This document shows, in pieces, positions 5,633 through 13,585 of a stretch of DNA of 15,355 bases. Below the pieces are notes generated by a model. The model had not been told where the DNA came from. It saw nothing but the letters and a program-made list of their open reading frames with translations, and searched no databases. Position 1 is the stretch's first letter. Every line of letters starts with the position of its first letter. The DNA lies in NCBI GenBank assembly GCA_945875195.1, contig CAMCJW010000038.1, positions 1 to 15,355 of the forward strand, given 5' to 3'. Source of the stretch: Chitinophaga pinensis (GTDB taxonomy: Bacteria; Bacteroidota; Bacteroidia; UKL13-3). Made by a program: the position numbers and the translations under genes.

Positions 5633-6209
5633 AGGGAATTACTTCTGGCAAGGCACAAACCTCTCCCACCTTTAAATCGCCTAATTGGATAGTATCTATC
5701 CTTACACGAATTAACCTTAAGGTAGGAAAGCCCACCGCAGCGGTCATCTTGCGCACTTGCCGGTTTTTGCCTTCGCGCAATACAATCGAAATCCATGAAT
5801 AAGGTCTGTGTTTTCCTGCGCGTGAAGGTGGTTTCCTGGGTTCAAACAATGGCTCTTCTAATAACTTTTTTACCAGGCAAGGTTTGGTTCGAACCAACTC
5901 TTTTTTAAAAGTTAAGGAAAGCCCAGCAGCCATTTCATCAATTGCCTCTTGCGTGATATCTCCATCTAGTTGCACCCAATATTCCTTTTCAAATTTAGCA
6001 CCATTTACCATGGCCATTAATTTGCTGTTGGAAGTCATGAGTAACAAGCCTTCACTATCCTCATCGAGCCTACCAATTGGGTGCACGCCCTTTGGAAAAG
6101 GAAACAAAGTTATCAATCCGCGCTTACTTTGTTGGTGAGGAGGAACATCGGTAATGCTCATAATTCCATACGGCTTATGAACCATAAAATGTTGGTGCAC
6201 TTGGGTCAT
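5622..6209 (-). CDS. rluE: RluE/RsuA-family rRNA pseudouridine synthase
   Basis: This 195-residue protein converts a specific uridine of ribosomal RNA to pseudouridine. It has the catalytic GRLDEDSEGLLLMT motif with the nucleophile D49, the N-terminal HKPYGIMS block (about 11-18) and the C-terminal GKNRQVRKMTAAVGFPTLRL signature. There is no N-terminal S4 RNA-binding domain, which matches RluE (23S rRNA) better than RsuA or RluB/F; the exact target base is not proven. The start codon shares its first base with the stop of the upstream DUF3820 gene (TAATG), so translation is coupled. Its end overlaps alkB by 11 bases on the opposite strand. Confidence 0.88.
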   Translation of the reverse strand: MTQVHQHFMVHKPYGIMSITDVPPHQQSKRGLITLFPFPKGVHPIGRLDEDSEGLLLMTSNSKLMAMVNGAKFEKEYWVQLDGDITQEAIDEMAAGLSLTFKKELVRTKPCLVKKLLEEPLFEPRKPPSRAGKHRPYSWISIVLREGKNRQVRKMTAAVGFPTLRLIRVRIDTIQLGDLKVGEVCALPEVIPFSL

Positions 6210-6430
6210 TACATCTTCTTAATTGGATCAAGCAAATGCTCCAAACCATTTAAGCGTATTTCATAAAGTGTTTCTAATTGCTGACCCAATTTACCTTTTG
6301 GAAAACCATTTCGTTGTATCCATTCCAAGTAATGAGCGGGCAAATTCATCAAAAGGGTACCCTTGTATTTACCATAAGGCATAGGTGTTTTCACAATACC
6401 TACCAAAATATCTTGGGCACTATATTCCAT
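6209..6430 (-). CDS. DUF3820 family protein
   Basis: This 73-residue soluble protein has the signature blocks MPYGKYKGTLLMNLPAHYLEW (residues 17-37) and FPKGKLGQQLETLYEIR (43-59), which define the DUF3820 / putative quorum-sensing-regulated virulence factor family. The family is widespread as a short stand-alone protein of unknown biochemical role. Its stop and the rluE start share one base. The PIN toxin gene ends 15 bases upstream on the same strand, so all may share a transcript. Confidence 0.82.
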   Translation of the reverse strand: MEYSAQDILVGIVKTPMPYGKYKGTLLMNLPAHYLEWIQRNGFPKGKLGQQLETLYEIRLNGLEHLLDPIKKM

Positions 6431-6445
6431 TTTGCGGATTTAATA

Positions 6446-6817
6446 TTACTCTTCAAACAAGGCAAGATTCAACTGGCTTATCCTTTGAAACCCTTTATCA
6501 GCTGTTAACAAAGGTATTTCCATGAATAAAGAGGTAGCCGCAATGATACTATCTGGCAATTTCAATTGATGTTTTTGCTTAATAGCAACGGTGTGCTTCT
6601 TTATTTCCTCATTAATATCAATTATAATGCAATCATTCAAAAATAATTTTACACTGGTCAATTCTTTAGAAGTGATTCCTTTATAACCAAGTAATTCAAG
6701 CTGCGTAACAAAGGAAATGTAGAGCTGAGATCCATTTAGAATTTCGGCAATGGTAGTGTTTCCTGAAAGTAGATATAAAGCTATATTGGTATCAACCAAA
6801 AAACTACGACCATTCAT
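6446..6817 (-). CDS. VapC-like PIN-domain ribonuclease toxin
   Basis: This 123-residue PIN domain has the four expected acidic residues: D9 in FLVDTNIALY, E41 in TQLELLG, D89 in LPDSIIAA and D107 in LLTADKGF. Such proteins coordinate magnesium and cut RNA, typically tRNA or rRNA, when freed from the antitoxin. Its start overlaps the end of a 54-residue upstream gene by 14 bases, the classic antitoxin-first arrangement. No catalytic residue is missing, so it is probably active. It belongs to the VapC superfamily; its target RNA is unknown. Confidence 0.9.
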   Translation of the reverse strand: MNGRSFLVDTNIALYLLSGNTTIAEILNGSQLYISFVTQLELLGYKGITSKELTSVKLFLNDCIIIDINEEIKKHTVAIKQKHQLKLPDSIIAATSLFMEIPLLTADKGFQRISQLNLALFEE

Positions 6818-6968
6818 CTCTAAGTTGCTTTTGAATAGTTAAAGGTTGTTCTTTTAGTTTAATGGTACCACAGTACTTTTTGGCATCAAATCCTTCTTTG
6901 ATTTGTATCTTATTAAGTAATTTCCTTATTGAATCCTTACTTATGCCTTGCTTAATAACGGTAACCAT
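6804..6968 (-). CDS. Antitoxin partner of the PIN toxin (54 aa)
   Basis: I translated this short gene directly. It starts MVTVIKQGISKDSIRKLL, continues through a basic stretch with FDAKKYCGTIKLKEQPL, and ends with KQLRDEWS and a TAG stop. The final 14 bases overlap the toxin start, a strong sign of a functional pair. The N-terminal half could be a short DNA-binding region (with TVIKQGISKDSIRKLLNKI predicted helical), and the C-terminal half the toxin-wrapping segment; that division is inference. On the minus strand, TACTTTCG at 6995-6988 resembles a -7 box, but I see no matching -33 box. Confidence 0.8.
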   Translation of the reverse strand: MVTVIKQGISKDSIRKLLNKIQIKEGFDAKKYCGTIKLKEQPLTIQKQLRDEWS

Positions 6969-7055
6969 TTATTTATTTCTTTAATAACGAAAGTACAATA
7001 AATATTATAATTTCCTTTACTGATTTTTTTTAACTTGGGTCAAACCGAAAAAAAA

Positions 7056-7709
7056 TTACAACACCATTTCTGGTATATCACCATTTATAATTAAGCGACC
7101 TTCGGTTTTTTCTTGAATGTATTCAACACTTACGCCGGGCGCTCTTTCGAGCAATACAAAACCCTCTTCTGTAATATCAAAAACACCTAATTCGGTTACC
7201 ACTTTTTTAACACAACCTAAGCCGGTAATTGGAAGCGAACAACGCTTGAGCAATTTAGATTCGCCCGCCTTGTTTACATGTTGCATGGCCACAATAATGT
7301 TTTTGGCCGAAGCCACCAAATCCATGGCACCACCCATTCCTTTTACCATTTTACCGGGTATTTTCCAATTGGCAATATCACCATTATCGGCTACTTCCAT
7401 GGCACCTAAAACGGTAAGGTCTACCCTGCCGCTGCGAATCATTCCAAAGCTCATGGCCGAATCAAAAAAGCTTGAACCTTTTGTGGTTGTAACTGTTTGC
7501 TTGCCTGCATTGATTAAATCTGCATCTACATTTTCTTCAAATGGAAAAGGTCCAATGCCTAACAAACCGTTTTCGGATTGTAGGATTACCTCAATGCCTT
7601 GCGGCACATAGTTGGCAACAAGTGTGGGAATTCCAATACCAAGGTTAACATAATAACCATCTTTTAATTCTTGTGCAATGCGTTTTGCAATACCAAATTT
7701 ATCGAGCAT
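7056..7709 (-). CDS. scoB: 3-oxoacid CoA-transferase subunit B
   Basis: This 217-residue protein is the beta subunit of the class I CoA-transferases that move CoA between succinyl-CoA or acetyl-CoA and 3-oxoacids such as acetoacetate. The catalytic glutamate is E46 in the SENGLLG motif. Other family blocks are YYVNLGIGIPTLVANY (19-34) and the KMVKGMGGAMDLV segment. Length is normal for subunit B. The alpha subunit, usually adjacent, is not in this window: the upstream neighbour is a divergent malate dehydrogenase, and downstream is the toxin-antitoxin pair. The 87 bases between its stop and the antitoxin start hold no gene. A TACATTTG box at 7724-7717 on the minus strand sits 7 bases before the ATG; without a clear -33 box I do not call it a promoter. 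Confidence 0.9.
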   Translation of the reverse strand: MLDKFGIAKRIAQELKDGYYVNLGIGIPTLVANYVPQGIEVILQSENGLLGIGPFPFEENVDADLINAGKQTVTTTKGSSFFDSAMSFGMIRSGRVDLTVLGAMEVADNGDIANWKIPGKMVKGMGGAMDLVASAKNIIVAMQHVNKAGESKLLKRCSLPITGLGCVKKVVTELGVFDITEEGFVLLERAPGVSVEYIQEKTEGRLIINGDIPEMVL

Positions 7710-7863
7710 AGTGCTACAAATGTAAAAAAATACTTGGAAGATGAACAGATTTGCCTAGCAATTGCAAAAATGCTTCTTAAATATTCACTAATTATTTTAC
7801 CAACTTTTTTACCTGCAACCTGATACTTTTTACTACCATCAGCTATTTTTCCAACTAAAATCA

Positions 7864-7894
7864 TTTCCTAATATGAGAAACCTTGCTATTTTCG
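7864..7894 (+). promoter_or_regulatory. Probable promoter of the malate dehydrogenase gene
   Basis: TATTTTCG at 7887-7894 is a near match to the -7 consensus, and TTTC at 7864-7867 lies 19 bases upstream as a -33 box with one mismatch. The same TATTTTCGC-x-GACTTA string, allowing one inserted base, occurs upstream of gldA. The interval 7710-7931 between the divergent genes holds nothing else I can support. Confidence 0.45.
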
Positions 7895-7931
7895 CAGGAC
7901 TTATTTTTTAAACAACTTAAATAAATATACA

Positions 7932-8873
7932 ATGACTAAAGTTTCTGTGATTGGCGCGGGTGCCGTAGGTGCTACAACTGCCGATGTAATTTGTTACCGT
8001 GAATTAGCGGACGAAGTAGTGTTATTAGATGTAAAAGAAGGTTTTGCTGAAGGCAAGGCTTTAGATATTTACCAAACTACCTCTTTATTGGGTATCAAAA
8101 CCCGCATCAGTGGTACTACCAATGATTATAGCAAAACTGCCAATTCAGATGTGGTGGTTATCACTTCAGGTATTCCTCGTAAGCCAGGCATGACTCGTGA
8201 GGAATTAATTGGTACCAATGCAAACATTGTGAAAACAGTTGCAGAAAATGTATTGAAGCATTCACCAAATGCCATTATTATAGTTGTTTCGAACCCAATG
8301 GATACCATGACATACTTGGCATTGAAAGCTACTGGCTTGCCAAAAAACAGAATCATTGGTATGGGAGGTTTATTAGATAGCGCACGTTTTAAATGCTATT
8401 TGGGCTTAGCTTTGGGTCAGCCTACTGCAGATATCCAAGGTACCGTAATTGGCGGTCATGGTGATACTACAATGATTCCTTTAACTCGTTTAGCTACCTT
8501 AAATGGCATTCCTGTTTCTACTAAATTAAGTGCTGATCAATTAAAAGAAATTAGCGATGCTACCATGGTTGGTGGAGCTACTTTAACAAAATTATTAGGA
8601 ACCTCTGCTTGGTATGCACCAGGTGCAGCTTCTGCATTTTTAGTTGAAAGCATCGTTCGCGATCAAAAACGCATCATGCCTTGCTGCGTTTCTTTAGAAG
8701 GCGAATATGGTCAATCAGATATTTGTATGGGCGTACCAGTAGTAATTGGTAAAAACGGATGGGAAAGCATTGTTGATTATACCTTAACTGCAGATGAACA
8801 AGCAGCATTCAACAAAAGCGCAGATGCGGTGAGAGCCATGAATGTGGTGTTGAAAGAGATTAATGTGTTGTAA
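7932..8873 (+). CDS. mdh: NAD-dependent malate dehydrogenase (LDH-like type)
   Basis: This 313-residue TCA-cycle enzyme interconverts malate and oxaloacetate with NAD. Visible landmarks are the dinucleotide motif GAGAVG (8-13), D33 after the second strand (NAD preference), and the substrate-loop arginines in IPRKPGMTR (R83, R89). N121 in VSNPMD, R152 in LDSARF and the catalytic H176 in GGHGDTT are also present. Substrate-loop R83 is the feature that separates malate from lactate dehydrogenases. Length matches the bacterial LDH-like MDH group. It is monocistronic, with its own promoter upstream and a terminator at 8959-8991. Confidence 0.96.
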   Translation: MTKVSVIGAGAVGATTADVICYRELADEVVLLDVKEGFAEGKALDIYQTTSLLGIKTRISGTTNDYSKTANSDVVVITSGIPRKPGMTREELIGTNANIVKTVAENVLKHSPNAIIIVVSNPMDTMTYLALKATGLPKNRIIGMGGLLDSARFKCYLGLALGQPTADIQGTVIGGHGDTTMIPLTRLATLNGIPVSTKLSADQLKEISDATMVGGATLTKLLGTSAWYAPGAASAFLVESIVRDQKRIMPCCVSLEGEYGQSDICMGVPVVIGKNGWESIVDYTLTADEQAAFNKSADAVRAMNVVLKEINVL

Positions 8874-8882
8874 GGGTAAGAC

Positions 8883-8958
8883 GCTTCTGGCCGCTGGCTT
8901 CTGGCCGTTAGCTTTGGGCTATTAGCTCCCGATGCATCAAGAGGCTGTTAGCTTTGGG
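8883..8958. repeat. 14-bp tandem repeat with one interrupted unit
   Basis: Units are GCTTCTGGCCGCTG (8883-8896), GCTTCTGGCCGTTA (8897-8910) and GCTTTGGGCTATTA (8911-8924). A fourth unit at 8925-8950 reads GCTCCCG plus GCTGTTA with 12 extra bases (ATGCATCAAGAG) inside, and half of a fifth unit ends at 8958. The insert creates GATGCATC, a palindrome that also forms the core of repeats seen in other Bacteroidota. It directly precedes the terminator. Confidence 0.7.
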
Positions 8959-8991
8959 AAAGCAGGTGACTTTAGGGTTGCCTGCTTTTTT
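8959..8991 (+). terminator. Rho-independent terminator after mdh
   Basis: Arms AAAGCAGG (8959-8966) and CCTGCTTT (8981-8988) enclose a 14-base loop and are followed by a run of T. It lies 85 bases past the mdh stop. The remaining 146 bases before the next gene are AT-rich, with no feature I can name. Confidence 0.75.
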
Positions 8992-9137
8992 GTTTTAAGG
9001 TGTCAGCAATTTTTTTTATGCGGGAAATGGCAACGGAAAAATTAAATAATTCGCACCAATTAATTTTAAATCACATAAAAATCAGATTTAAACAATAAAA
9101 TTAGTAGTAAAATCGTATTGTTAAAAATCTAACAAAA

Positions 9138-10061
9138 ATGAAATCAAAAATTTGCGCTGTAATGGTATTAGCTTTATTAATTAATATCAAGGCTTTTGGC
9201 CAGGAAAAGTATGAAAAACCAACTTACCTAGAAACCTATTTATCTTGGGGAAGCATTGCCTATATTGCTCCTACTCTGTTGTTAAATGATGCCAAATTAT
9301 TGGCACCAAATTCCAAAATTTTGCAAAGTGATTTGAGCAACTTTAAACGCTCATTTGGCTTTGGTGGTTACCAATATCAAGGAAATACCAATCACAATCC
9401 CATAAACGCTTCGGCAATAGGTGGATTAGCTTTTGAAGCCCAATTAGGAACCTACAACTTTGGCAAACCAAAGGAGAGGAAACATAGTCCGCAATTAAGA
9501 TTTGGATTTGGATACGGCTCCACCCAAAGCATTGGCAATTATTGGTCGAATGAGGTAAGCACTCCATCCGATACATTTATATCTAGGAGCGGTAAGAGAA
9601 TATATACTGATTCAGTTTTTTATGAATCTGTTAATGTAAGTTACTCCAGTAGTCAGGCACGCTTAATGGCAGATATTTTGTTCCATACAAACCCAGACAG
9701 AAGGTTCTCACTATACATTGGTATTGGCATGAATGTTGGCCTCACTTTTAACAACCAAACCCAAATTTATTATACCTCTCAAAGCAATATAAAATCAAGT
9801 GATGATGGAAACATGTCTTTTTATGAGGCTGGTGAAATAAGTGCTAAAAATGAATGGAATAAAAATAAAGGAGCTTGGTTATTGGGGGTTTACGTACCTG
9901 CTGGCTTGAGTTATAGGTTAGGTAAAACAACACCCGTTTTGAACCAAACCTCTTTGTTTATGGAAGTAAAAACAGGACTTACCGCCATGGCCATTCCTGA
10001 ACTTCAAACTTATTTGCTACCAACTATTCAATCCAGTTTTGGTGCTAGGTTGCGATTTTAA
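9138..10061 (+). CDS. Putative outer-membrane beta-barrel protein, unknown function
   Basis: This 307-residue protein has a signal peptide (MKSKICAVMVLALLINIKAFG, residues 1-21, then QE). The rest is rich in alternating aromatic and polar residues and glycine-containing strands, such as RFGFGYGSTQSIGNYW and YIGIGMNVGLTFNNQ. It ends in SSFGARLRF, with a terminal phenylalanine as expected for barrel assembly by the Bam machinery. No T9SS C-terminal sorting domain is apparent. I do not recognise a specific family. It stands alone between two terminators with no operon partner, so its role is open. A barrel fold is inferred from composition only. Confidence 0.65.
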   Translation: MKSKICAVMVLALLINIKAFGQEKYEKPTYLETYLSWGSIAYIAPTLLLNDAKLLAPNSKILQSDLSNFKRSFGFGGYQYQGNTNHNPINASAIGGLAFEAQLGTYNFGKPKERKHSPQLRFGFGYGSTQSIGNYWSNEVSTPSDTFISRSGKRIYTDSVFYESVNVSYSSSQARLMADILFHTNPDRRFSLYIGIGMNVGLTFNNQTQIYYTSQSNIKSSDDGNMSFYEAGEISAKNEWNKNKGAWLLGVYVPAGLSYRLGKTTPVLNQTSLFMEVKTGLTAMAIPELQTYLLPTIQSSFGARLRF

Positions 10062-10089
10062 CCACCATTTCAATTTTCCTGTTTGGATT

Positions 10090-10130
10090 AATAAGCCCAG
10101 TGAAACTTAAATGTCATTGGGCTTATTCTT
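10090..10130 (+). terminator. Rho-independent terminator after the beta-barrel gene
   Basis: AATAAGCCCAGTGA (10090-10103) pairs with TCATTGGGCTTATT (10114-10127), giving 14 pairs with a single G-U, a 10-base loop and then CTTT. The high symmetry could make it work in both directions. It ends 29 bases past the beta-barrel stop. Confidence 0.75.
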
Positions 10131-10146
10131 TGAATAGCAGTAGCTA

Positions 10147-10180
10147 TTTGGAAATTTTTCCAACCATTTGCCTATTTTCG
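10147..10180 (+). promoter_or_regulatory. Probable promoter of the gldA operon
   Basis: TTTG at 10147-10150 and TATTTTCG at 10173-10180 are spaced by 22 bases. The -7 region resembles the one before mdh. The predicted start leaves an untranslated leader of about 40 bases. Confidence 0.45.
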
Positions 10181-10226
10181 CTGACTTACCCATATTCGCA
10201 AGGTAAATGAGCTAAAATATTTAAGC

Positions 10227-11129
10227 ATGTCGGTTATAGTAAATGGATTAACAAAAATATATGGAAAGCAGAAAGCCCTTGATGGCATAAGCTTTGAGGT
10301 AAAACCCGGTGAAATTTTAGGATTTTTAGGTCCAAACGGTGCGGGAAAATCTACCACCATGAAAATTTTAACTGGTTACCTTCCCCAAACTGGAGGCAGC
10401 GCTAGCGTTTGTGGATTTGATGTAAATACACAAAGTATGGAAGCCCGCAATAAAATTGGGTATCTGCCTGAACTCAATCCCTTGTATACAGATATGTATA
10501 TCAAAGAATATTTGCTATTTTCTGCAGGTTTGCAAGGCTTGAACGGTAAAATTGCAGAAGAGGCAGTTGAATCGATGATTAGTAAAACAGGATTAACCCT
10601 AGAACGTAACAAACAAATTGGTCAATTATCTAAAGGGTATAAACAAAGAGTTGGCTTAGCAGCCGCCATGTTGCACAACCCAGAGGTACTTATTTTAGAT
10701 GAACCTACCAGTGGGCTTGATCCAAATCAAGTTATAGAAATAAGAAACCTGATTAAGGAAATTGGCAAAAACAAAACGGTGATATTCTCTACCCACATTA
10801 TGCAAGAGGTGGAGGCCATGTGTACCAGAGTTATCATTGTAAACAAAGGAAAAATTGTAGCAGATGATGCCATTGAAAATTTACAAAAGAAATCTGATAA
10901 AGAGTATATCATAACCATAGAACTTAAAGAGGAAATCTCAAGTAATTTATTTGCTTCATTAAAAGGTTTGGTTCAAACCGAACAAAATGGCAAGCTATAC
11001 CGCTTGAAAACAAAAAGCGATATAAGAGAAGAATTGGCCCTACTAGCTCAACAAAACAATTGGTTGATATTATCGATGAAAGTGGAAGAAAACTCATTGG
11101 AAGAAGTGTTTCAATTATTAACAAAATAA
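10227..11129 (+). CDS. gldA: ABC transporter ATPase GldA
   Basis: This 300-residue ATP-binding subunit supplies ATP hydrolysis for the GldF/GldG membrane complex. It has Walker A GPNGAGKST (35-43), the GYLPE region standing for the Q-loop (78-82) and the signature LSKGY (134-138), a usual variant of LSGGQ in this subfamily. Walker B is VLILDEP with catalytic E159, and the switch histidine is H190. The C-terminal 80 residues are the extra domain common to export-type ATPases. In Flavobacterium johnsoniae the gldA, gldF and gldG genes were found through gliding-motility mutants, but homologues also occur in non-gliding bacteria, so gliding is not proven. Its stop shares one base with the gldF start. 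Confidence 0.9.
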   Translation: MSVIVNGLTKIYGKQKALDGISFEVKPGEILGFLGPNGAGKSTTMKILTGYLPQTGGSASVCGFDVNTQSMEARNKIGYLPELNPLYTDMYIKEYLLFSAGLQGLNGKIAEEAVESMISKTGLTLERNKQIGQLSKGYKQRVGLAAAMLHNPEVLILDEPTSGLDPNQVIEIRNLIKEIGKNKTVIFSTHIMQEVEAMCTRVIIVNKGKIVADDAIENLQKKSDKEYIITIELKEEISSNLFASLKGLVQTEQNGKLYRLKTKSDIREELALLAQQNNWLILSMKVEENSLEEVFQLLTK

Positions 11130-11860
11130 TGATGTATAGTATTTATAAAAAAGAAATACGCAGCTTCTTAAGTTCATTGATTGCCTATGTGGTGATGCTG
11201 GTTTTTTTGCTGGCTATAGGCTTATTTACTTGGGTGCTGCCAGATTACAATGTATTTGACAATGGCTATGCCAACCTCGATACTTTATTTAGTATGGCAC
11301 CTTGGTTGTTTATTTTTTTAATTTCGGCCATTACCATGCGTAGTTTAAGTGAAGAAAAAAGGAATGGCACCATTGAAATTATTACCACCAAACCAATCAC
11401 TGATTTGCAAATAATTTTGGGTAAATACTTTGCAGGATTAACTTTGGTACTATTTACATTATTACCTACTCTTATCTATTATATTACCATATACCAATTG
11501 GGCTCGCCAATAGGAAACATTGACAGTGGAGCTATTTGGGGTTCTTATATTGGCTTATTCTTTTTGAGCGCTTGCTTTGTGGCTATAGGCATGTTTGCAT
11601 CTGCCATAAGCGACAATCAAATAGTTTCATTTGTAGTATCTATGTTTCTATGTTTTTTGTTTTATAATCTCTTTGAATTAATAGCAGATTTTAAATTATT
11701 GGGATCATGGGATGCTGCGGTTGCAGGACTTGGAATTAACGCCCATTACCAAAGTATCAGCAGAGGCGTTATAGATTCAAGAGACCTTATTTATTTCATC
11801 GGATTTGATGTGGTATTTATTACCGCTACCAAAACCATTTTTGGGGCAAGAAAATGGTAA
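11129..11860 (+). CDS. gldF: ABC transporter permease GldF
   Basis: The gene can be read from farther upstream, but family length and the operon layout favour the ATGATG at 11129/11132, where MMYSIYKKEIRSFLSSLIAYV begins. This gives 243 residues and overlaps the gldA stop by one base (TAATG). It is an ABC-2 type permease with about six membrane segments and the cytosolic coupling motif RSLSEEKRNGTIEIITTKPI (about 71-90), typical of the GldF/NosY group. It should pair with GldA for energy and with GldG as partner. Its end overlaps gldG by 7 bases. Confidence 0.88.
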   Translation: MMYSIYKKEIRSFLSSLIAYVVMLVFLLAIGLFTWVLPDYNVFDNGYANLDTLFSMAPWLFIFLISAITMRSLSEEKRNGTIEIITTKPITDLQIILGKYFAGLTLVLFTLLPTLIYYITIYQLGSPIGNIDSGAIWGSYIGLFFLSACFVAIGMFASAISDNQIVSFVVSMFLCFLFYNLFELIADFKLLGSWDAAVAGLGINAHYQSISRGVIDSRDLIYFIGFDVVFITATKTIFGARKW

Positions 11861-13584
11861 AGTTAAATACTAAAACAAGGGCAAATGCTGCCCCAAAAAG
11901 CAACAAGCAACAAAGCATAATTCAACTCTTTATGGTTTTTGCCATAGTGGTTTTATTCAATTTAGTTTTGAACCCATTTTTCTTTAGAATTGATTTAACC
12001 AAAGAAAAAAGATTTTCGTTGGGAGAGGCAAGTAAAAACCTCGCAGCCAAGGTAGATCAACCACTTTTTGTTAAGGTTTATTTAGAAGGTGATTTTCCGG
12101 CAGGCTTTAAACGTTTGAGCAAATCTACCAAAGAAATGCTCGATGAATTTAGCGCATACAGTCATGGTAACATTGAGTATGAATTCATCGACCCATTTGT
12201 AAAAGCCGACGCCAAGAAAACAGAAGACATTATTGTAGAATTAGGTAATAAAGGACTTCAGCCAACCAATGTACAAATTAAAAAGGAAGATGAGTTTGCT
12301 CAAAAGATTATAATTCCAGGGGGAATAATGTATTATAAGGGACAAGAGTTTCCTATTAATTTATTGAAAAACCAATTTGGTCAAGATCCAGAATTAGTAA
12401 TCAATAGCTCCATTGAATTATTAGAATATGAAATAGCACAAGCCTTAAGAAAAGCTACTCAAGGTAAGAGTAAAAAAATTGCCATTATTGAAGACCATGG
12501 AGAGCTTGGCAGATGGGATCTGGCAGAAGCACAAGCAACTTTATCGCAATTTTATGAGGTAGAACGATTACCCTTAAGCATTCAAGTTCCGCAACGATTA
12601 AATGATTACGCTGGAATTATTATTGCCAAACCAACAATAGAGATTACTGAGTTCGACAAGTTTAAAATAGACCAATACATCATGAATGGTGGTAAGGTTT
12701 TGTGGTTGGTAGAATCGCAACAAGCAGAAATGGACAGCTTATACAAAGAAAATATTTTTATTAGTGGAACCTACCCAACTCATATTGACGATATGTTTTT
12801 TAAATACGGCATTAGGATCAATGCCAATATTGTGCAAGATTTACAATGCAATGCCATTCCTATTTTAAGTGGACTAAAAGATGGTGTGCCACAGCAAAAG
12901 CTTTTACCTTGGCCATTTTACCCAGTTGCTGCAGGTTCAATTAACCACCCAATTGTGAAAGGTATAGAGCCTGTTTGGTTTCAATTTGCATCTTCTATTG
13001 ACACACTTAACAACCCCGAAATTAAGAAAACAGTGTTGTTTCAAAGTTCGCCATACAGCAGGGTTTTAACAGCTCCTGTTAGGGTTGATTTAAATACTGC
13101 ACGCTTAGATTTACAACCCGAAATGTTTAGAAGAAATAGCAAAGGAAATTTTATCATGGGCATTTTGTTAGAAGGTAAATTTACCTCTAATTTTCAATAC
13201 CGTTATGATGCTACACAAACACCTGATGTGCCTTTTAAAGATCATATTGACAACAACAAAATGATTGTTATTTCGGATGGTGATGTGATAAGAAACCAGT
13301 TTAAAAAATCTTCTGGGGAAGTATTTCCATTGGGCTATGACAGGTACACACAAGAAACATTTGGGAACAAAAAGTTGATCCAAAATTGCATGGATTATTT
13401 ATGTGATGACAGTGGCATTATTGAAATACGCTCCAAAGAAATAAAATTGAGGTTGTTGGACAAAGGTAAAATAAAACGCGACCGCAATTTTTGGGTAACG
13501 CTCAATATTGGATTACCTATAGCTTTGATTTTGTTCTTTGGGATGTTGAATAAATGGATTAGAAAAAGAAAGTACACTGCATAA
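11854..13584 (+). CDS. gldG: GldG, ABC-type auxiliary membrane protein
   Basis: This 576-residue protein has an N-terminal membrane segment (about 21-44) followed by the conserved NPFFFRIDLTKEKRFSLGEAS stretch, with a large periplasmic region of GldG/ABC-auxiliary type. A second membrane segment sits near the C-terminus (about 548-567), before the basic tail KWIRKRKYTA. Domain order and length fit GldG. The partner is the GldA/GldF transporter encoded immediately upstream, and the start overlaps gldF by 7 bases. Its substrate is not established. The N-terminal 20 residues are basic and alanine-rich, so the true start could lie at an internal codon, but no better start codon is evident. Confidence 0.87.
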   Translation: MVKLNTKTRANAAPKSNKQQSIIQLFMVFAIVVLFNLVLNPFFFRIDLTKEKRFSLGEASKNLAAKVDQPLFVKVYLEGDFPAGFKRLSKSTKEMLDEFSAYSHGNIEYEFIDPFVKADAKKTEDIIVELGNKGLQPTNVQIKKEDEFAQKIIIPGGIMYYKGQEFPINLLKNQFGQDPELVINSSIELLEYEIAQALRKATQGKSKKIAIIEDHGELGRWDLAEAQATLSQFYEVERLPLSIQVPQRLNDYAGIIIAKPTIEITEFDKFKIDQYIMNGGKVLWLVESQQAEMDSLYKENIFISGTYPTHIDDMFFKYGIRINANIVQDLQCNAIPILSGLKDGVPQQKLLPWPFYPVAAGSINHPIVKGIEPVWFQFASSIDTLNNPEIKKTVLFQSSPYSRVLTAPVRVDLNTARLDLQPEMFRRNSKGNFIMGILLEGKFTSNFQYRYDATQTPDVPFKDHIDNNKMIVISDGDVIRNQFKKSSGEVFPLGYDRYTQETFGNKKLIQNCMDYLCDDSGIIEIRSKEIKLRLLDKGKIKRDRNFWVTLNIGLPIALILFFGMLNKWIRKRKYTA

Positions 13585-13585
13585 T

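Noticed and set aside
7664..7864. 66-residue minus-strand frame upstream of the CoA-transferase gene
   Set aside because: It overlaps the scoB start in another frame, is low in complexity and has no recognisable motif; intergenic sequence is the simpler reading.
11060..11128. Longer gldF start inside gldA
   Set aside because: It would add 23 residues overlapping gldA; the TAATG junction at 11127-11131 and the usual GldF length favour the later start.
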